NCBI GenBank assembly: GCA_910592005.1
Contig: CAJVPP010000688.1
Coordinates: 1-27,676, forward strand
Reading direction: 5' to 3'
DNA length: 27,676 bases
Source of the DNA: Funneliformis mosseae
Lineage: Eukaryota > Glomeromycota > Glomeromycetes > Glomerales > Glomeraceae
The notes under the pieces were generated by a model. The model was given only the letters and a program-made list of their open reading frames with translations. It was not told the origin of the DNA and searched no databases. The position numbers and the translations under genes are program-made. The stretch's first letter is position 1. Every line of letters starts with the position of its first letter. Shown here one piece after another: positions 1 to 10,507 of the stretch.

Positions 1-2408
1 ATAGTTATTAAATAAACTGTTAATTTATCAACACTCTTCTAAATCTAAATATCAAATTAAACCTTCTGCTTATCACCCATAAATATTGCTTCACTTATCA
101 CTCATAAGCATCTTAAAGAACTGACCGTAACACATGTATAATTATTTAATCATCACAATCTGATAATTTTCAGCTAATAATATTAAATTTATCTATATTT
201 ATCAGAACTTTATCCTTAAAATATCTGATACTTAATATATAATATTACATATTAGTATAATCAATTATGTAAAAGTAGATAAAAGCTTTTAGAATAATAA
301 TAAAGCTATAATTTTCAAGACATATTTGCTATTACTTGAGTAAAAAAATACTGAGATAAGAAAATACTATATTTATAATAAGCGAAATAATAAATATTAC
401 ACATATTTATTATTTAATTATTTTAATAGTTTATTATGTTATTTTCTCTTGTTATTTAAATTTATTAAATTTTTTGAAAATTCATTAATTAACACATCAA
501 AAAATAGTTAAAAATTTGAAAATCTTACATAATATGTATAAAGAGAAGTTAATGATTATATTTCTAATTTTTTTCTGTAACTAATTTATATGAATTTCAT
601 ATTTTATTTTTTAATTTTATTTTAATTTATTTTTATTTGTCATTATTTTAGATTTATAATATAAATTATACATTTCATATTTAACAATGATTTCAAAAAA
701 AATAACTAGACAATTCAAAATAATTAAAGATTTAGATAAATTATTAGATTTATTTATATTAATATATTCATTAAAATTTGAATAATATATATTATTTTTC
801 AAATTATAAAATTTATATTTTAAAGAAATTTTAAATAAAATAAATAGAAAATTTAAAATTAGAACTAATATAAAAATAGAGAATTATTTTCTTTTTTTCT
901 TCTATTTTAATATTTACTATATATTTAAAATATTGAACTAATAATTCTAAACTTTTAAATATATCATCTTCGTAAAATTCATTTTTATAATCAAATTTTT
1001 ATTTTTCAAAACTAACTTAATGATTCAAATACTTACTATAAAATTCATAATAGTTATAACAAATATATCAAATTATTGAGATATCATCAAAAATCCATTT
1101 AAAAATACTTTAATATTTTTATATTATATTATACATTGTCACTGTAGAATTCTTCAACTCGAGGTGATCATGTTATCAAGTTTCTACTCAAAATTACTAA
1201 CTGCAGTTTACTACGATTAAGATGTTAGGATTCGCCTAACTCTTAACTTTACCAGATTTACGCGTTGAACTTAAACGAATCTATCAAGTATGAAGACTTG
1301 AAAGACGAAATTAGAGACAATTTTAATTAAAAAATTCAGATGACGAACTCAATTACAAATAATGTGTAGAGATTACGTCAGACTATATGAAGATATGAAG
1401 AGGCAGAAGGATATAAGTTTTAATTGATTCCTTTATTAATATTGAAACTCATATTCGTAAAAGAGTTAATTTACAACATAAGCAAAAAGTCTATCTATTT
1501 ATACAAAATTTCTTTTGTCATGACTAACTAATTACTATGCTATAAACTAACTAATTTAGCAAAATAAAATAAATAAACTAAGAATGATACAGATACGTAA
1601 AATAATAAAAGTATAAAATAAAATAAAAATAACAATAAAATTTAATATGTTAAAAATACATATAATACTAAATATTCTTAGACTTCATTTAATTCGTTGA
1701 ATTAGAATTATCATCAGTATTTGGAAGATCTTCAGGATTATATAAATCTTCTGTATTTTTAGAATTTGCAAAATTCTCAGTATTTTCAGAATTTTAGATT
1801 AAGAGATCGTTATACTGCGTCATTCACGTGATCTCATTATAACTGATTAATTGCTTCGTTGACAATATGTTATGAAAGGCTGAAATCTTTGCAAATCTAG
1901 TTTGTCAGATGTAAAATCAGCTATAGTCTTTTTAAATAGATTTATGTATGAAAAGGTTTACAAATTTTACTCTTATGCATTTTTATGGAATTCTTGATAT
2001 CAGATAATAATACTATAATAAAAACTGAAATTAAATTTTGAAAATATTAATAAGTAGAAATTAAAATTTATAATACTATAGTGAAAACTAAAATTAAATT
2101 TTGAAAATATTAATAAGTAGAAATTAAAATTTCAAATTATGATATCTCTATTAATATTTATTCATTTTTTAAATTTTTACTATCATTTTGTTTTTTTTTA
2201 AAAATAAATCTAATGAATTAAATATTATTAGAATTAAATCACTAGTTATACTTTTTTCAGCTAGATATAAAGTATATAGCAGTATATGAAAGTTCAGTTA
2301 ACTTTTTGCAAAAAACTTTTTCAGAGAAAATAATGTAAGGTTGTATATGTCAAATGTTATGAATGTATGAAACGAGTTTTTCTTACTATAGTTTCTTGTA
2401 TTTAAAAA
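1..2408. other. AT-rich intergenic DNA without a supported gene
   Basis: Very AT-rich, with stop codons in all frames. A patch at about 1140-1480 and 1790-1920 has visibly higher GC and some non-repetitive texture, which could be the remains of a mobile element or LTR, but I recognise no protein motif or paired ends. The 61-codon minus-strand open frame at 617-802 is low-complexity (Asn/Ile/Lys/Tyr) and is best treated as chance. Confidence 0.6.
2008..2133. repeat. 63-bp tandem duplication, two copies
   Basis: The block starting TAATACTATA at 2008 recurs at 2071 with only a few substitutions and no indel, giving a period of 63 bases. Both copies contain the string AAATATTAATAAGTAGAAAT. It lies in non-coding AT-rich DNA and probably arose by local replication slippage. 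Confidence 0.8.
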
Positions 2409-2756
2409 ATGAAAATGACTCACAAGAGCATTATCAATTTTAAATGTTATCTTCAGGATGGTAATGATAAAATAACTTACATAATCTCATTCTGTAAGAA
2501 AGATAAGGTCATTATTCTCAAATTTGCTATTAAAACTCTATTAGCAAATTAAGGTTATCAAGCTCTTTCTCTCAACTTTGACCTCTATGTTAATGATTCT
2601 AAGAAAGATAAAATAGAATTAATCGAAAAGATCTTTAAATATTTTAATAAGCCTTTTATTCAGGATCAAATTCACATTCTCATAAAATTTAAGAATAATA
2701 GTATTTTTTGTTCATATTCATATAGTGATATAGTCACAATTTTTTATGAATTGTAG
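2409..2756 (+). pseudogene. CRN-header-like (ubiquitin-like) fragment with one stop
   Basis: From the ATG at 2409 one frame runs for 115 codons to TAG at 2754-2756, with a single internal stop (TAA at 2550-2552, readable as a former CAA Gln codon). The N-terminal SIINFKCYLQDGND resembles the first strand of CRN header domains. Near the end, FNKPFIQDQIHILIKF resembles the characteristic end of such headers, an IHIIV-like strand after a YF-x-PP-type segment. The match is by eye and weak. The piece may be the first exon of the same ancestral gene as the SAM-domain pseudogene downstream, since the intervening 340 bases contain an Ala/Ser-rich linker-like reading (about 3083-3115). Alternatively it may be an unrelated unknown open frame. 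Confidence 0.45.
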
Positions 2757-3095
2757 GTCAGGTTCTGGCAATATTTTTTATTTTATAAATAAAGTATTAT
2801 TATTTTAATGGTATATGAGAAATGAGTCACATGTAATGATATAATATAATCATCTGACAATTTTATATAGTTGTATTACATCTTAATTGCATATATATTA
2901 AACAAATACATTATGAATCAATACAAAAAATCTATCATTTCTTTCTGAACGCTTTACTTCAAAAACCAAAAAAATACTTTTATATCTATAAATCAACTTT
3001 ACCTGTAAATGTAATCAGATGCATACATTTTTTTCGCAAACATAAACTTAAATATATATATATAAACACTATGTTTTTATAAGCTTCTTCACCCG

Positions 3096-4243
3096 CTTCA
3101 TCTGCCTCAATAATAGAAGAAATATTTATTAGAACAATGTTAGACATTGTTAAAAATTTTAATACAGAGAAGCTTATTGAATATTTGAAAAAGAAAGACT
3201 TGAAACTTAAGGAGTCTTATTTTAAAATTTTATGAAAAGAAAAAATTGCTGATCTTGATTTTCTTAAGCTAATTGAAGTAAAACTTAAATGCTATGACAT
3301 GAAAGGAGGCTCAGTAACAAGACTTGTAAATTTCATCAAAGGTCTTAACCAAAAGTTACAAAACTATTTTTTCCTTAAAACTCTTGACGACCTAAAGGAG
3401 ATATTATATAGAAATAAGGTCAATGGAAAAGATATAACAAATATCAAACAATTTACTCCTAGTAGGTAATTAATTATTTTTCGAAGCTAACTAGATAACT
3501 ATAATAACTTTATTTTTCTCTATAGTCTTCGAAAAGATTAGTAATGATGATAAAGCATTTAAACACTGTATGGAGAATATTATCTTAAAACTTTTGAATG
3601 TGAAGACTATGACCAATACTAACAAGGTAACACATTGTGAATTTATTTCAGCTATATTACATGCATCAATTGCCGTTGTCAAGAAACTCACTTCTTAAGA
3701 TATATTTCATAGTTTTACAAAAAGACGTTTCTGGTGAAGATGCAACGGATAGAGTATAATATGCAATCAAAAGTTTGGAAGACCTTCTTTGTATTACTGA
3801 AGAGAGCCATGCAATATTAAGATTGGATATATGCAGATGTGTCTACTACACAGATTTGCGTTTTTAGAAGATTTGATATTAACACATTTTATTTTTCTTA
3901 GAATTTGGCTCAGCTTTAAAGTGTGTTCCAGACAATAAGAAGAAGCAGACTGTGAATCAAGCTTTTGGAAATAACTATTTTGATTATATATATAGTATTG
4001 TGACTACAGACACAGAGTGGCATTTTATCATATATACTCCTGATGGTATATACTTTACAAGTGGAAGCAAATACCAAATTAATCTCATGAAGTCCACTGT
4101 TAAAGAAAATCCAGAGTTACTTTGAAGCAATGTGAAAAGGGTAATAAGTAGGTATTATTGTTAGGCTGTTAAAAGATCGTGTTAGTGTAGATAGTTCCCC
4201 AACTAGCAAGAGGGCTAGAATCAAAAAAATTACCAAAAAATAA
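3096..4243 (+). pseudogene. SAM-domain protein pseudogene with basic C-terminal tail
   Basis: After a short linker, the reading from about 3137 (LDIVKNFNTEKLIEYLKKKD) through FLKLIEVKL, YDMKGGSVTRLVNFIKG fits a SAM domain: helix, 'L-L-x-E', 'FLKL', and a glycine turn before the last helix. A probable 64-base intron at 3462-3525 (GTAGGT to CTATAG, with CTAAC before the acceptor) joins TP to FEKISNDDKAFKHCMENI. The reading continues through HCEFISAILHASIAVVKKL, YAIKSLEDLLCITEE and YSIVTTDTEWHFIIYTPDGI to a tail SSPTSKRARIKKITKK ending at TAA 4241-4243. It is broken by a TGA in the SAM domain (former CGA is the simplest origin), TAA codons at likely Gln positions, and frameshifts near 3700, 3930 and 4140. 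A segment at about 3840-3900 ending TTTTTCTTAG looks like a second, damaged intron. The 'IVTT-x-TEWHF-x-IYTPDG' block resembles the last strands of PD-(D/E)XK-like nuclease modules in fungal effector families, but that is an inference. The basic tail looks like a nuclear localisation signal. Confidence 0.65.
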
Positions 4244-4895
4244 TATGTATCGCGGAGCTCAGTCCCGACCTTTGTATTTATTTTTGCATATTAATAAAAA
4301 ATTTTTCTTGTAAATTTTGCTGATGGGCCATTACAAACTGAATCATGTAATTTATTTACTGCATTAATAAAGAATTCGGCCAAAAAGGCTATACATTGTA
4401 TCAAGCATGGAATATAGAGATGTATGGTAAATAAAAAAAACAAGACCTAAAGTCCTACTTGGATCAAATAAATCGCACCTTATACGAAAAATAGATGCGC
4501 TGTAATGTTAGATATTATGTAGTTTCTTGTGGGGAATATTATTTTACATAATCTATGCGGGTAGAAGATTTGTAGATATTGGTAAGAAATCAGGTAGAGA
4601 AAGATTATGGAAGTGTAGTTAGCGATATAGATAGAAACAAGTTAGTTGTAGAAATCTATATAAAACAAAAGAAATAACTTGATGCTGGGAGTCTCGCATT
4701 AAATAGCCTAGTCTCCGCGTACTTCCTCCTTGAAAAGCATGTCATACATTCCATTTATTTCGTTATATTATACGAAAAATAAGCATCATCTGTATCGGAA
4801 TATCAGATTTTTATTGTATGCAACATTGCAAAGTTTAAAAAAAATATTACATGAAATTGCTATGTTTACAATTACAGCAATTCTACGAATTTGTT
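4244..4895. other. Intergenic space between convergent genes
   Basis: Separates the plus-strand SAM pseudogene from the minus-strand CRN-like gene. AATAAA-like strings near 4293 and 4366 could serve the 3' end of the pseudogene. The inverted heptamer CGCGGAG (4251-4257) / CTCCGCG (4713-4719) is noted separately. I see no coding signal; the small open frames at 4730-5042 on the plus strand are antisense to the CRN terminal exon or lack any motif. Confidence 0.5.
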
Positions 4896-7710
4896 CTATT
4901 CATTTTTCGTAACCTTGATTTTTTTTCTCGCCTCCATAGGAATTTGTTTAACCTTATTATAAAGATCATTTTCATCCTCAAATGGTCTTTTATTCGTGAT
5001 TGCAGATGCAATTGCATCTCCTATTCCACTAATTGTTCTTAATTCGTATTCCTCCGCAGTATTTGCATCCAATTGGTCGTTATCTATACAACAAATGTAA
5101 GGTTATAAAGATAATTATATAATACAAAGATATCAACTCATACCTGCCGAAAATTCAGCACGGGTCGAAAAAGTATACCCATAGAAGAGCTTATAGTTTT
5201 CACGATCTATTACGAAACAATTTCTTTCTAAAGATTCCAAACAATTTCTTGTCTTAGGTCCATTGGTGCAGATGAAAAGGACCCAATGTTTAATGGGACT
5301 TTCGCTCTCAAATGATTTCTTCATAACTTCAACTGCATCTTTAACTTTCTTGTACTCGCTTTCAACCATCCTTTTAGATAAGGTTTGGGGCTGTCCAGCT
5401 GTGGCATTTGAAGATTTAACCTGAATGGCAATAAGGTAATCATCCAGAAAAAGAAAGATATCCCATGGAGCTCCTTCGGCATTCTTAAATACTGTGCCAA
5501 GCAATAAGTGCTCATTGTTCATTGTGTAAGGATATCGATTTGTAAGTTCTACATAATATTTTTCTACTGTAGGGAGCCGAAATTCAAGATCAAAAAGAGA
5601 GATTCCTTGATCATTATGATATGCACTTCTGAAGAGATCTCGTAATGTTACTGAATCATTTAACTCTTTAAAAAGTTGAAGACGTAGGACCCAAAATCGC
5701 ATATTAAATTCTTCAAAACTCTGCCACAAGGTATGAGATTTATGATTAATCATAACATCCCAAAATCGACCCGCTTTGAATTCCTTGATTGATGTTGTTA
5801 TCCAAACCCATATATACGGCATACGTACATAGGACTTATTAGGATCATCACATGTAACCTCCAAATTTATAATACCCTTTGACGCGAGATCAATATAAGA
5901 GATTTTATCATTACCAATTTCAAATTCGTCATCCTCATCAACAGGAATGTTTAGGATTGCATATGCAACCACTGGTTTCATAATAGTTGCAAACTCTTTA
6001 AATGGATATTTTTTCTTAAGGCGGTGATTAACAAGCTGAAAAACAAACTTATAATCAATAACTGGTGTATTCATCTTAATTGCACATAATAATTCTTTAT
6101 AGAAAATTTCCAAAGCTCGGACTTGTCCACCAATATCACTAATAAAGCGTTGAAAGGTTTTGTTGTGATTGATACAGCCTGCCAATTCTTGATCTTCTTT
6201 CATATATGAGGTAATTTTCTCTACTTCTTCATCTGAAAGAAGACGGAGCGGTAGACGTAAAAGATCATACGTCGATTCCTGAATAAATTTCTCAAGAGGA
6301 CCTTGAATTGTTCCGGCCAAGATTGGTACATAGAGCAAATTTTTTTTCGAATTGGTAATTAGGCCTCCGATAGCATGAACGATGTCACGAACTGGTCTTT
6401 GATTATCCTTTGCTAGATTATGCAAGACATTTAGCTCATCGATTCCAATGACAAAAAAACCTATATTGCCACCAATATCCTTAAGAACAACATCACACGC
6501 AGTTTCAATTTTGAGAGTTTTCCAATTTCTGCACATTCTCATAAATTGATTAAAGTATAGTGTCTCGCTACCAGAGATAAAATATTCATAAAGCATTCGC
6601 AGTGCAACCGATGCTGGACCAGCAGATGCATCTTCATCTGATGCATTAGTAATTGTATTAAATGTAATATTTATAGCTAATACTTGTGAATTACCAAGTA
6701 CATGTTCACTGCGATTGCGATATTGTTCTAAGAGAGTCAGAAGTTCTTGGAGGAATCGACTTTTCCCTGTGCCTGGCCCATTAGCCAGGATGGGAATATG
6801 ATGGAGTTGCTTGTCATATCTTTTTTCCCTGATATAATCAAGTCTTTGACGAATCCCATTTCGCGTTTGATTTCCATTAAGTAATATTTGAAGAGTTTCG
6901 TCTCGTCCTTGTAAAGGAAATTCGGCACCAAAGGAACTTACAAGCTAACATGAAGTCAGTACGTGGCCAGAAAACCAAAGGAAATAGGTGTGAAACAAAA
7001 CATACCTTGGACTTCTGATTCTCATCAGGTCGTTTTAACTCTTTTATCCAGTTATAGATCGAATCAACATTATTCCAATCAACCGCGTCTACATGTATTA
7101 ATAGTGGTGGGTTAGGATATAAAACTAAAAACAATAGTAGTAATTTAACTGCGGATGCCGTACCTTGTGGAACGCCTTGTTTGGAGGGACCTGCTTTAAC
7201 GCGAAAAAAAAAGGAGATCAGACCAACTCGATATTTTGTTACTGCAAATTTCTTGTTCGAGAGGTAAAACGTTGGGAGACACTTACCAGTGGAGGTGGAA
7301 ACAATGGTGGGGATGATGGTGATAATATGTATGTTTCCCATTACAATCTTATTATGATCAGCTAATTCAGTTTTAAAATACTTATTAAACAAGTCATTAT
7401 CTCTCATTTTTTGTCCTTCAAGTTTATGTACAATATCATCTTCAGTAGAAATATTATTATTTTCAATCCTTTCCGCTTCGACATTAACTCTCCAGAGTTT
7501 CACTTTACGCTGGTCAACTTCTTTAATATCATATATATTACATATATGTTCCTTGAGATGTGAAACTTTGAAATTGGATAAGGTGACCTGTGTTAATTTA
7601 CCACGTTGGAAATATCTTCTATTCTTATTGTCTTTGTAAATATCAACCGAAATAGTTTCAGGATCGTCGCTTGAGGGTATTAAGATGGAACAATTGAATG
7701 AAGTATCCAT
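4896..7710 (-). CDS. CRN-like effector: Ubl header, P-loop NTPase, PD-(D/E)XK nuclease, HhH
   Basis: Spliced from four exons, 7710-7287, 7190-7006, 6944-5144 and 5083-4896 (424+185+1801+188 nt), giving exactly 866 codons, i.e. 865 residues plus TAG. Residues 1-135 form a ubiquitin-like CRN header, with KLWRV at 71-75 and an IHIITIIP strand at 127-134 closing the domain. Residues about 204-500 are an AAA/STAND-type NTPase: FGAEFPLQGRDET at its start, Walker A GPGTGKS at 259-265, Walker B FFVIGIDE at 366-373, and IGGQVRAL at about 474-481 as a possible sensor region. Residues about 680-770 fit a PD-(D/E)XK fold: D698 in PWDIFLFL, then QVK at 711-713 with Gln in place of the usual Glu, then the strand VLFICTNGP. 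The last exon adds residues 804-865 with ISGIGDAIASAI followed by KRPFEDENDL, a helix-hairpin-helix DNA-binding pattern. In known CRN families the header marks secreted or host-directed proteins and the C-terminus carries the activity; here ATP-driven DNA binding and cleavage is the likely chemistry. No classical signal peptide is visible, as is common for fungal CRNs. All exons are open and in phase, so the gene looks functional. The 5' leader has an acceptor-like TTTTTTACAG ending at 7724, so a 5'UTR intron is possible. The NTPase and splice calls are firm; the biological role is inferred. Confidence 0.88.
5084..5143 (-). other. Intron 3 of the CRN-like gene (60 nt)
   Basis: Donor GCAG|GTATGAGTTG, acceptor TTTGTTGTATAG|AT. 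Reading through it gives Gly-Met-Ser and a TGA stop. Removing it opens 62 further codons with a coherent helix-hairpin-helix pattern, and the total spliced length becomes a multiple of three. Confidence 0.85.
6945..7005 (-). other. Intron 2 of the CRN-like gene (61 nt)
   Basis: Donor AAG|GTATGTTTTG, branch-like TACTGAC, acceptor TTCATGTTAG|C. It is phase 0 and joins DENQKSK to LVSSFGAEF. Removal is required to bring the header and the Walker A-containing NTPase into one frame, because the NTPase frame has a stop (TAG) exactly at the acceptor. Confidence 0.9.
7191..7286 (-). other. Intron 1 of the CRN-like gene (96 nt, in frame)
   Basis: Donor G|GTAAGTGT, acceptor TTAAAGCAG|GT, with a pyrimidine tract and a CTGAT branch-like string before it. 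It sits just after the header, between Thr141 and Pro143. Its length is a multiple of three and it contains no stop in frame, so retention would simply insert 32 residues. Removal is preferred because both splice sites are good and the inserted residues do not extend any recognisable domain. Confidence 0.7.
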
Positions 7711-8027
7711 TTCGATGATATCGCTGTAAAAAAGTTATAAAAGTGATAGAATAAGTAATAGTAAGTTTGAGAGAAGTCTTAGGTATATATACACTTTATA
7801 TACTTTTCTGAATACATCGTGACATAGACTCTTGCATAAGCTTTTTTGTGGCTTGTAGTGACGTAGTACAGCAAATAATATAGATACTTCGACCAAAATT
7901 AATAAGCATAGTAAAAAAAAAGTGTAATTTATCAGTACTCGAAAAAAATGATTAGATTTTGATTCTCCGACAAATTCTCAGGGTATTTATTAAAAAAGGC
8001 GAATTAGTGTTACGTAATTTTTAGGTT

Positions 8028-8043
8028 GTACGAGTGGTCGTAC
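8028..8043. repeat. Small perfect palindrome GTACGA-4-TCGTAC
   Basis: Six-base arms with a GTGG loop. It lies upstream of the CRN-like gene, in a patch that also contains repeated CGT/ACG-rich strings (AGTAACGCTCAGTGACGT at about 8085). It may be a mobile-element end or a protein-binding site; nothing decides between them. Confidence 0.4.
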
Positions 8044-8611
8044 GATTGACCGTATTTGACTAATCAGAATGAATTAATAAAGCGCAGTAACGCTCAGTGA
8101 CGTGATTTTCACTAACTTTTTTTGACCACCGCAAGCATTTCTCTGAGCCTAAAGAAACTGACATATCGCGATTTGAAAGAAGTGCTGACGAAGTCCGGAC
8201 GATACACTTCGCAATTAAGGTATGAATGAAACATATTTTTGGCTGTGGCTTTACAGGAGAACGATTCCAAGACTTGCAAACGAATGATATTTTCTCGTAC
8301 AGGTTTTGAAGGCCTTACTAGAATCACGGATTGCAAACAACATAAAATTGGTTAATGTTATTATCCATTGATTTATTTTCCGACACTGCATACAAGTATA
8401 ACTGTTTTTTTTGTTTTATCTAGAATATCGATGGTTGGGACAATGAAACCGGATCACGGAGTGTGATAATGTGTATTAGTAGTATAGGCAAGCGAAAAAC
8501 TGGTGTGGTCTGCAGGCATTAGTATAGAAACTCCATTCACACTGTAAAATAAGTTTATGTATTACCGAATCTTGTAATCTATTTTTACATCAATAAATCA
8601 GAAATTCCGAT

Positions 8612-8640
8612 CGTGACATTTTGTCACGGTTTTTTTTTTT
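8612..8640. repeat. Perfect 7-bp hairpin followed by an 11-T run
   Basis: CGTGACA (8612-8618), loop TTT, TGTCACG (8622-8628), then G and T x 11. The shape mimics an intrinsic bacterial terminator, but in this eukaryotic context it is more likely the end of a decayed mobile element or a chance structure. The motif GTGAC recurs nearby at about 7819 and 8097. Confidence 0.5.
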
Positions 8641-9208
8641 ATCTATGCTAACGATCTTTTGAATTATTCCATCTTATATAAAAAAGAATATTATCAAACA
8701 TGCAATCCATTGATTCGTTGAGAGAATTAAATGCTAGTTTATGTAATGTGAAAATTTTTGATCATGTGTGTTTTCACTTACATAATGATTAAAATTATAT
8801 AATTTTTTATTATGATTGTTGAGCTCATACGGAAAGCCACGCTAAACGACGTCACCCACATACAACCATATGGAACCTTTGCAATAGAAAGGATACCTTT
8901 ATACGCCAAATGTGATTTTAGACCGATATTTATCAGACTTGTTTTTTTATTTTACTCGACAATTACTCCCTTCTATTTCAAAGGTCCTATATATTCTCTA
9001 AATTTAATTTGAATATTACGGTTTTAATAAATCTCATCCTTACTAAATCGCCAAGAAACAAATTATTGCAACGCGAATAGAAAAAAATATAGATAAAATT
9101 ATAAGAAGCAGATCGTAAGAGTTAAAAATAGTATAGTTAAATTTGAATGCTACTAATCATGAACGTTTTGATTAAGTTTCATCACTTGCCACGGGCAAAA
9201 CCCGGATG

Positions 9209-9287
9209 CATCGAAATCGAAACCGTCGAAATCGGTCGAAACCCGTCGTCGAACCTATCGAAACCATCGAAATCGAAAGGTTTCGAA
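9209..9287. repeat. Degenerate CGAAA-type simple repeat
   Basis: About nine spaced copies of TCGAAA/TCGAAC separated by 0-5 bases (TCGAAATCGAAACCGTCGAA and onward). It is GC-richer than its surroundings and CpG-dense. The frame through it (87 codons from 9147) is a by-product of the repeat and not a supported gene. Confidence 0.65.
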
Positions 9288-10407
9288 TTTTTCCAATGTT
9301 TTTTTATTACGATTTTTGTGAGGTCATCAACAATAAGTATTGGGCGGATGAATAATTTGTTACCACTTTTTGAAGCAAATTCTTCAAGACCTTTAATAAA
9401 TTTTCAATAACTCCAACTAAAATATTTATCACTAAATTGATTTGTAAGTCATTCGATAAGCATCTAGTTTAACCTTTGGTGAGTCTGAAAATAAATTACA
9501 CCAATTTGAAACTTTCAGCTGCAAGAGTATTTTTCTCAACTATGGGACCAATAATAAGATAGTAGTTAGGACCCTCTTGGCTGGATCAATAGCTTCTCTT
9601 ATTATGGTAACCTGACAGTTTAATAACTCCATAAAGTATGTAGAAGGGAATAGAATAAAGCTGCAGGTTCGATAAGTCTTAAAGAGACAAATCTTGCAAG
9701 TGATACATGATTGAAACGTTTCTAAGTCTGGTTAACACTTGATGTATTTGATTTCCCTTTGAGAAAGAGGTCTGACCACTTGAAATTCAGATAGTAAACA
9801 TCATAATGAAATAAGATTAATGTGTTTCCGTGATTGCGGGTCAAGTTTTTTAATAATTAAGATTGATTTTATGAAAGATATTATTCACGCGAGAATTACG
9901 GGCAGATTAAAATCAAAATAGTTTCATCATCTACTGAATAGATTACTTCATGTGATGAAGAAAATGAAGGGGAATAAAAAACAAATCGAGATTAATAATT
10001 CATTCAAGAGTTCTTCGTGGTCTTGAAGATCCAATTAATAATACTATTTTATTGATACAGGGTTCTTTGGTAAGAGGCGAAGACAAGTCGGTCACATGTT
10101 CAAAATTACTATGATAATTGAATGTTGTCCCATAAATGATTTCCTAAATAGAATGCAACTAGAATTAACGACCAATATCGTATTATTTTGCAAATAAGTA
10201 TATAATTAAGTTTCATTCGGTTATTTTTTAATTATAATTAAAATTATCATTTACATTGTTCGTTACACAAGACAGTGTGGTGTTAAAATTGGTAAAAAAA
10301 AATATATCGAACCAATGAGTAATGAGTATGAAATATGTCACGATATTCGCGTCTTTGTTATTATTAATAATTTGATTTTAATATAAACAAAAATCATTTT
10401 TTTTCTT

Positions 10408-10414
10408 TATAAAA
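10408..10414 (+). promoter_or_regulatory. TATA box of the secreted-protein gene
   Basis: TATAAAA lies 94 bases before the ATG at 10508 and is followed by a pyrimidine-rich stretch (AATTTTTTTTTATTC) suitable for transcription start. Spacing and order fit a fungal core promoter. Confidence 0.55.
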
Positions 10415-10507
10415 GGTCAATACTTTGCCCAATTTTTTTTTATTCAACTTTTAACTTTTTGATTTGACATCACAACGCCTTAAAAATTTCTAAACTTCCT
10501 TTTCAAA

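Larger units (their letters stand above)
7711..10400. other. Intergenic DNA between the CRN-like and secreted-protein genes
   Basis: Moderately AT-rich, with no open frame that carries a recognisable domain. It holds several compact palindromes and repeats listed separately. The 74-codon minus-strand frame at 8112-8336 and the plus-strand frames at 8812-9012 and 9147-9410 show no motif. The last of these is built largely on a CGAAA-type simple repeat. The part at about 9480-10150 has coding-like texture on both strands, but I cannot assemble a frame, so it could be an old pseudogene. Confidence 0.5.

Noticed and set aside
1140..1800. LTR retrotransposon or solo LTR.
   Set aside because: The higher GC patch and a TGTTATCAAG-like start are suggestive, but no matching second LTR, target duplication, primer-binding site or pol motif was found.
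6737..6931. Separate 64-codon minus-strand frame over the Walker A region.
   Set aside because: It is a shadow frame. The Walker A motif lies in the frame continuous with the downstream NTPase once intron 2 is removed.
9147..9410. 87-codon open frame as a gene.
   Set aside because: It runs through a CGAAA-type simple repeat, which produces the open frame, and has no recognisable domain.
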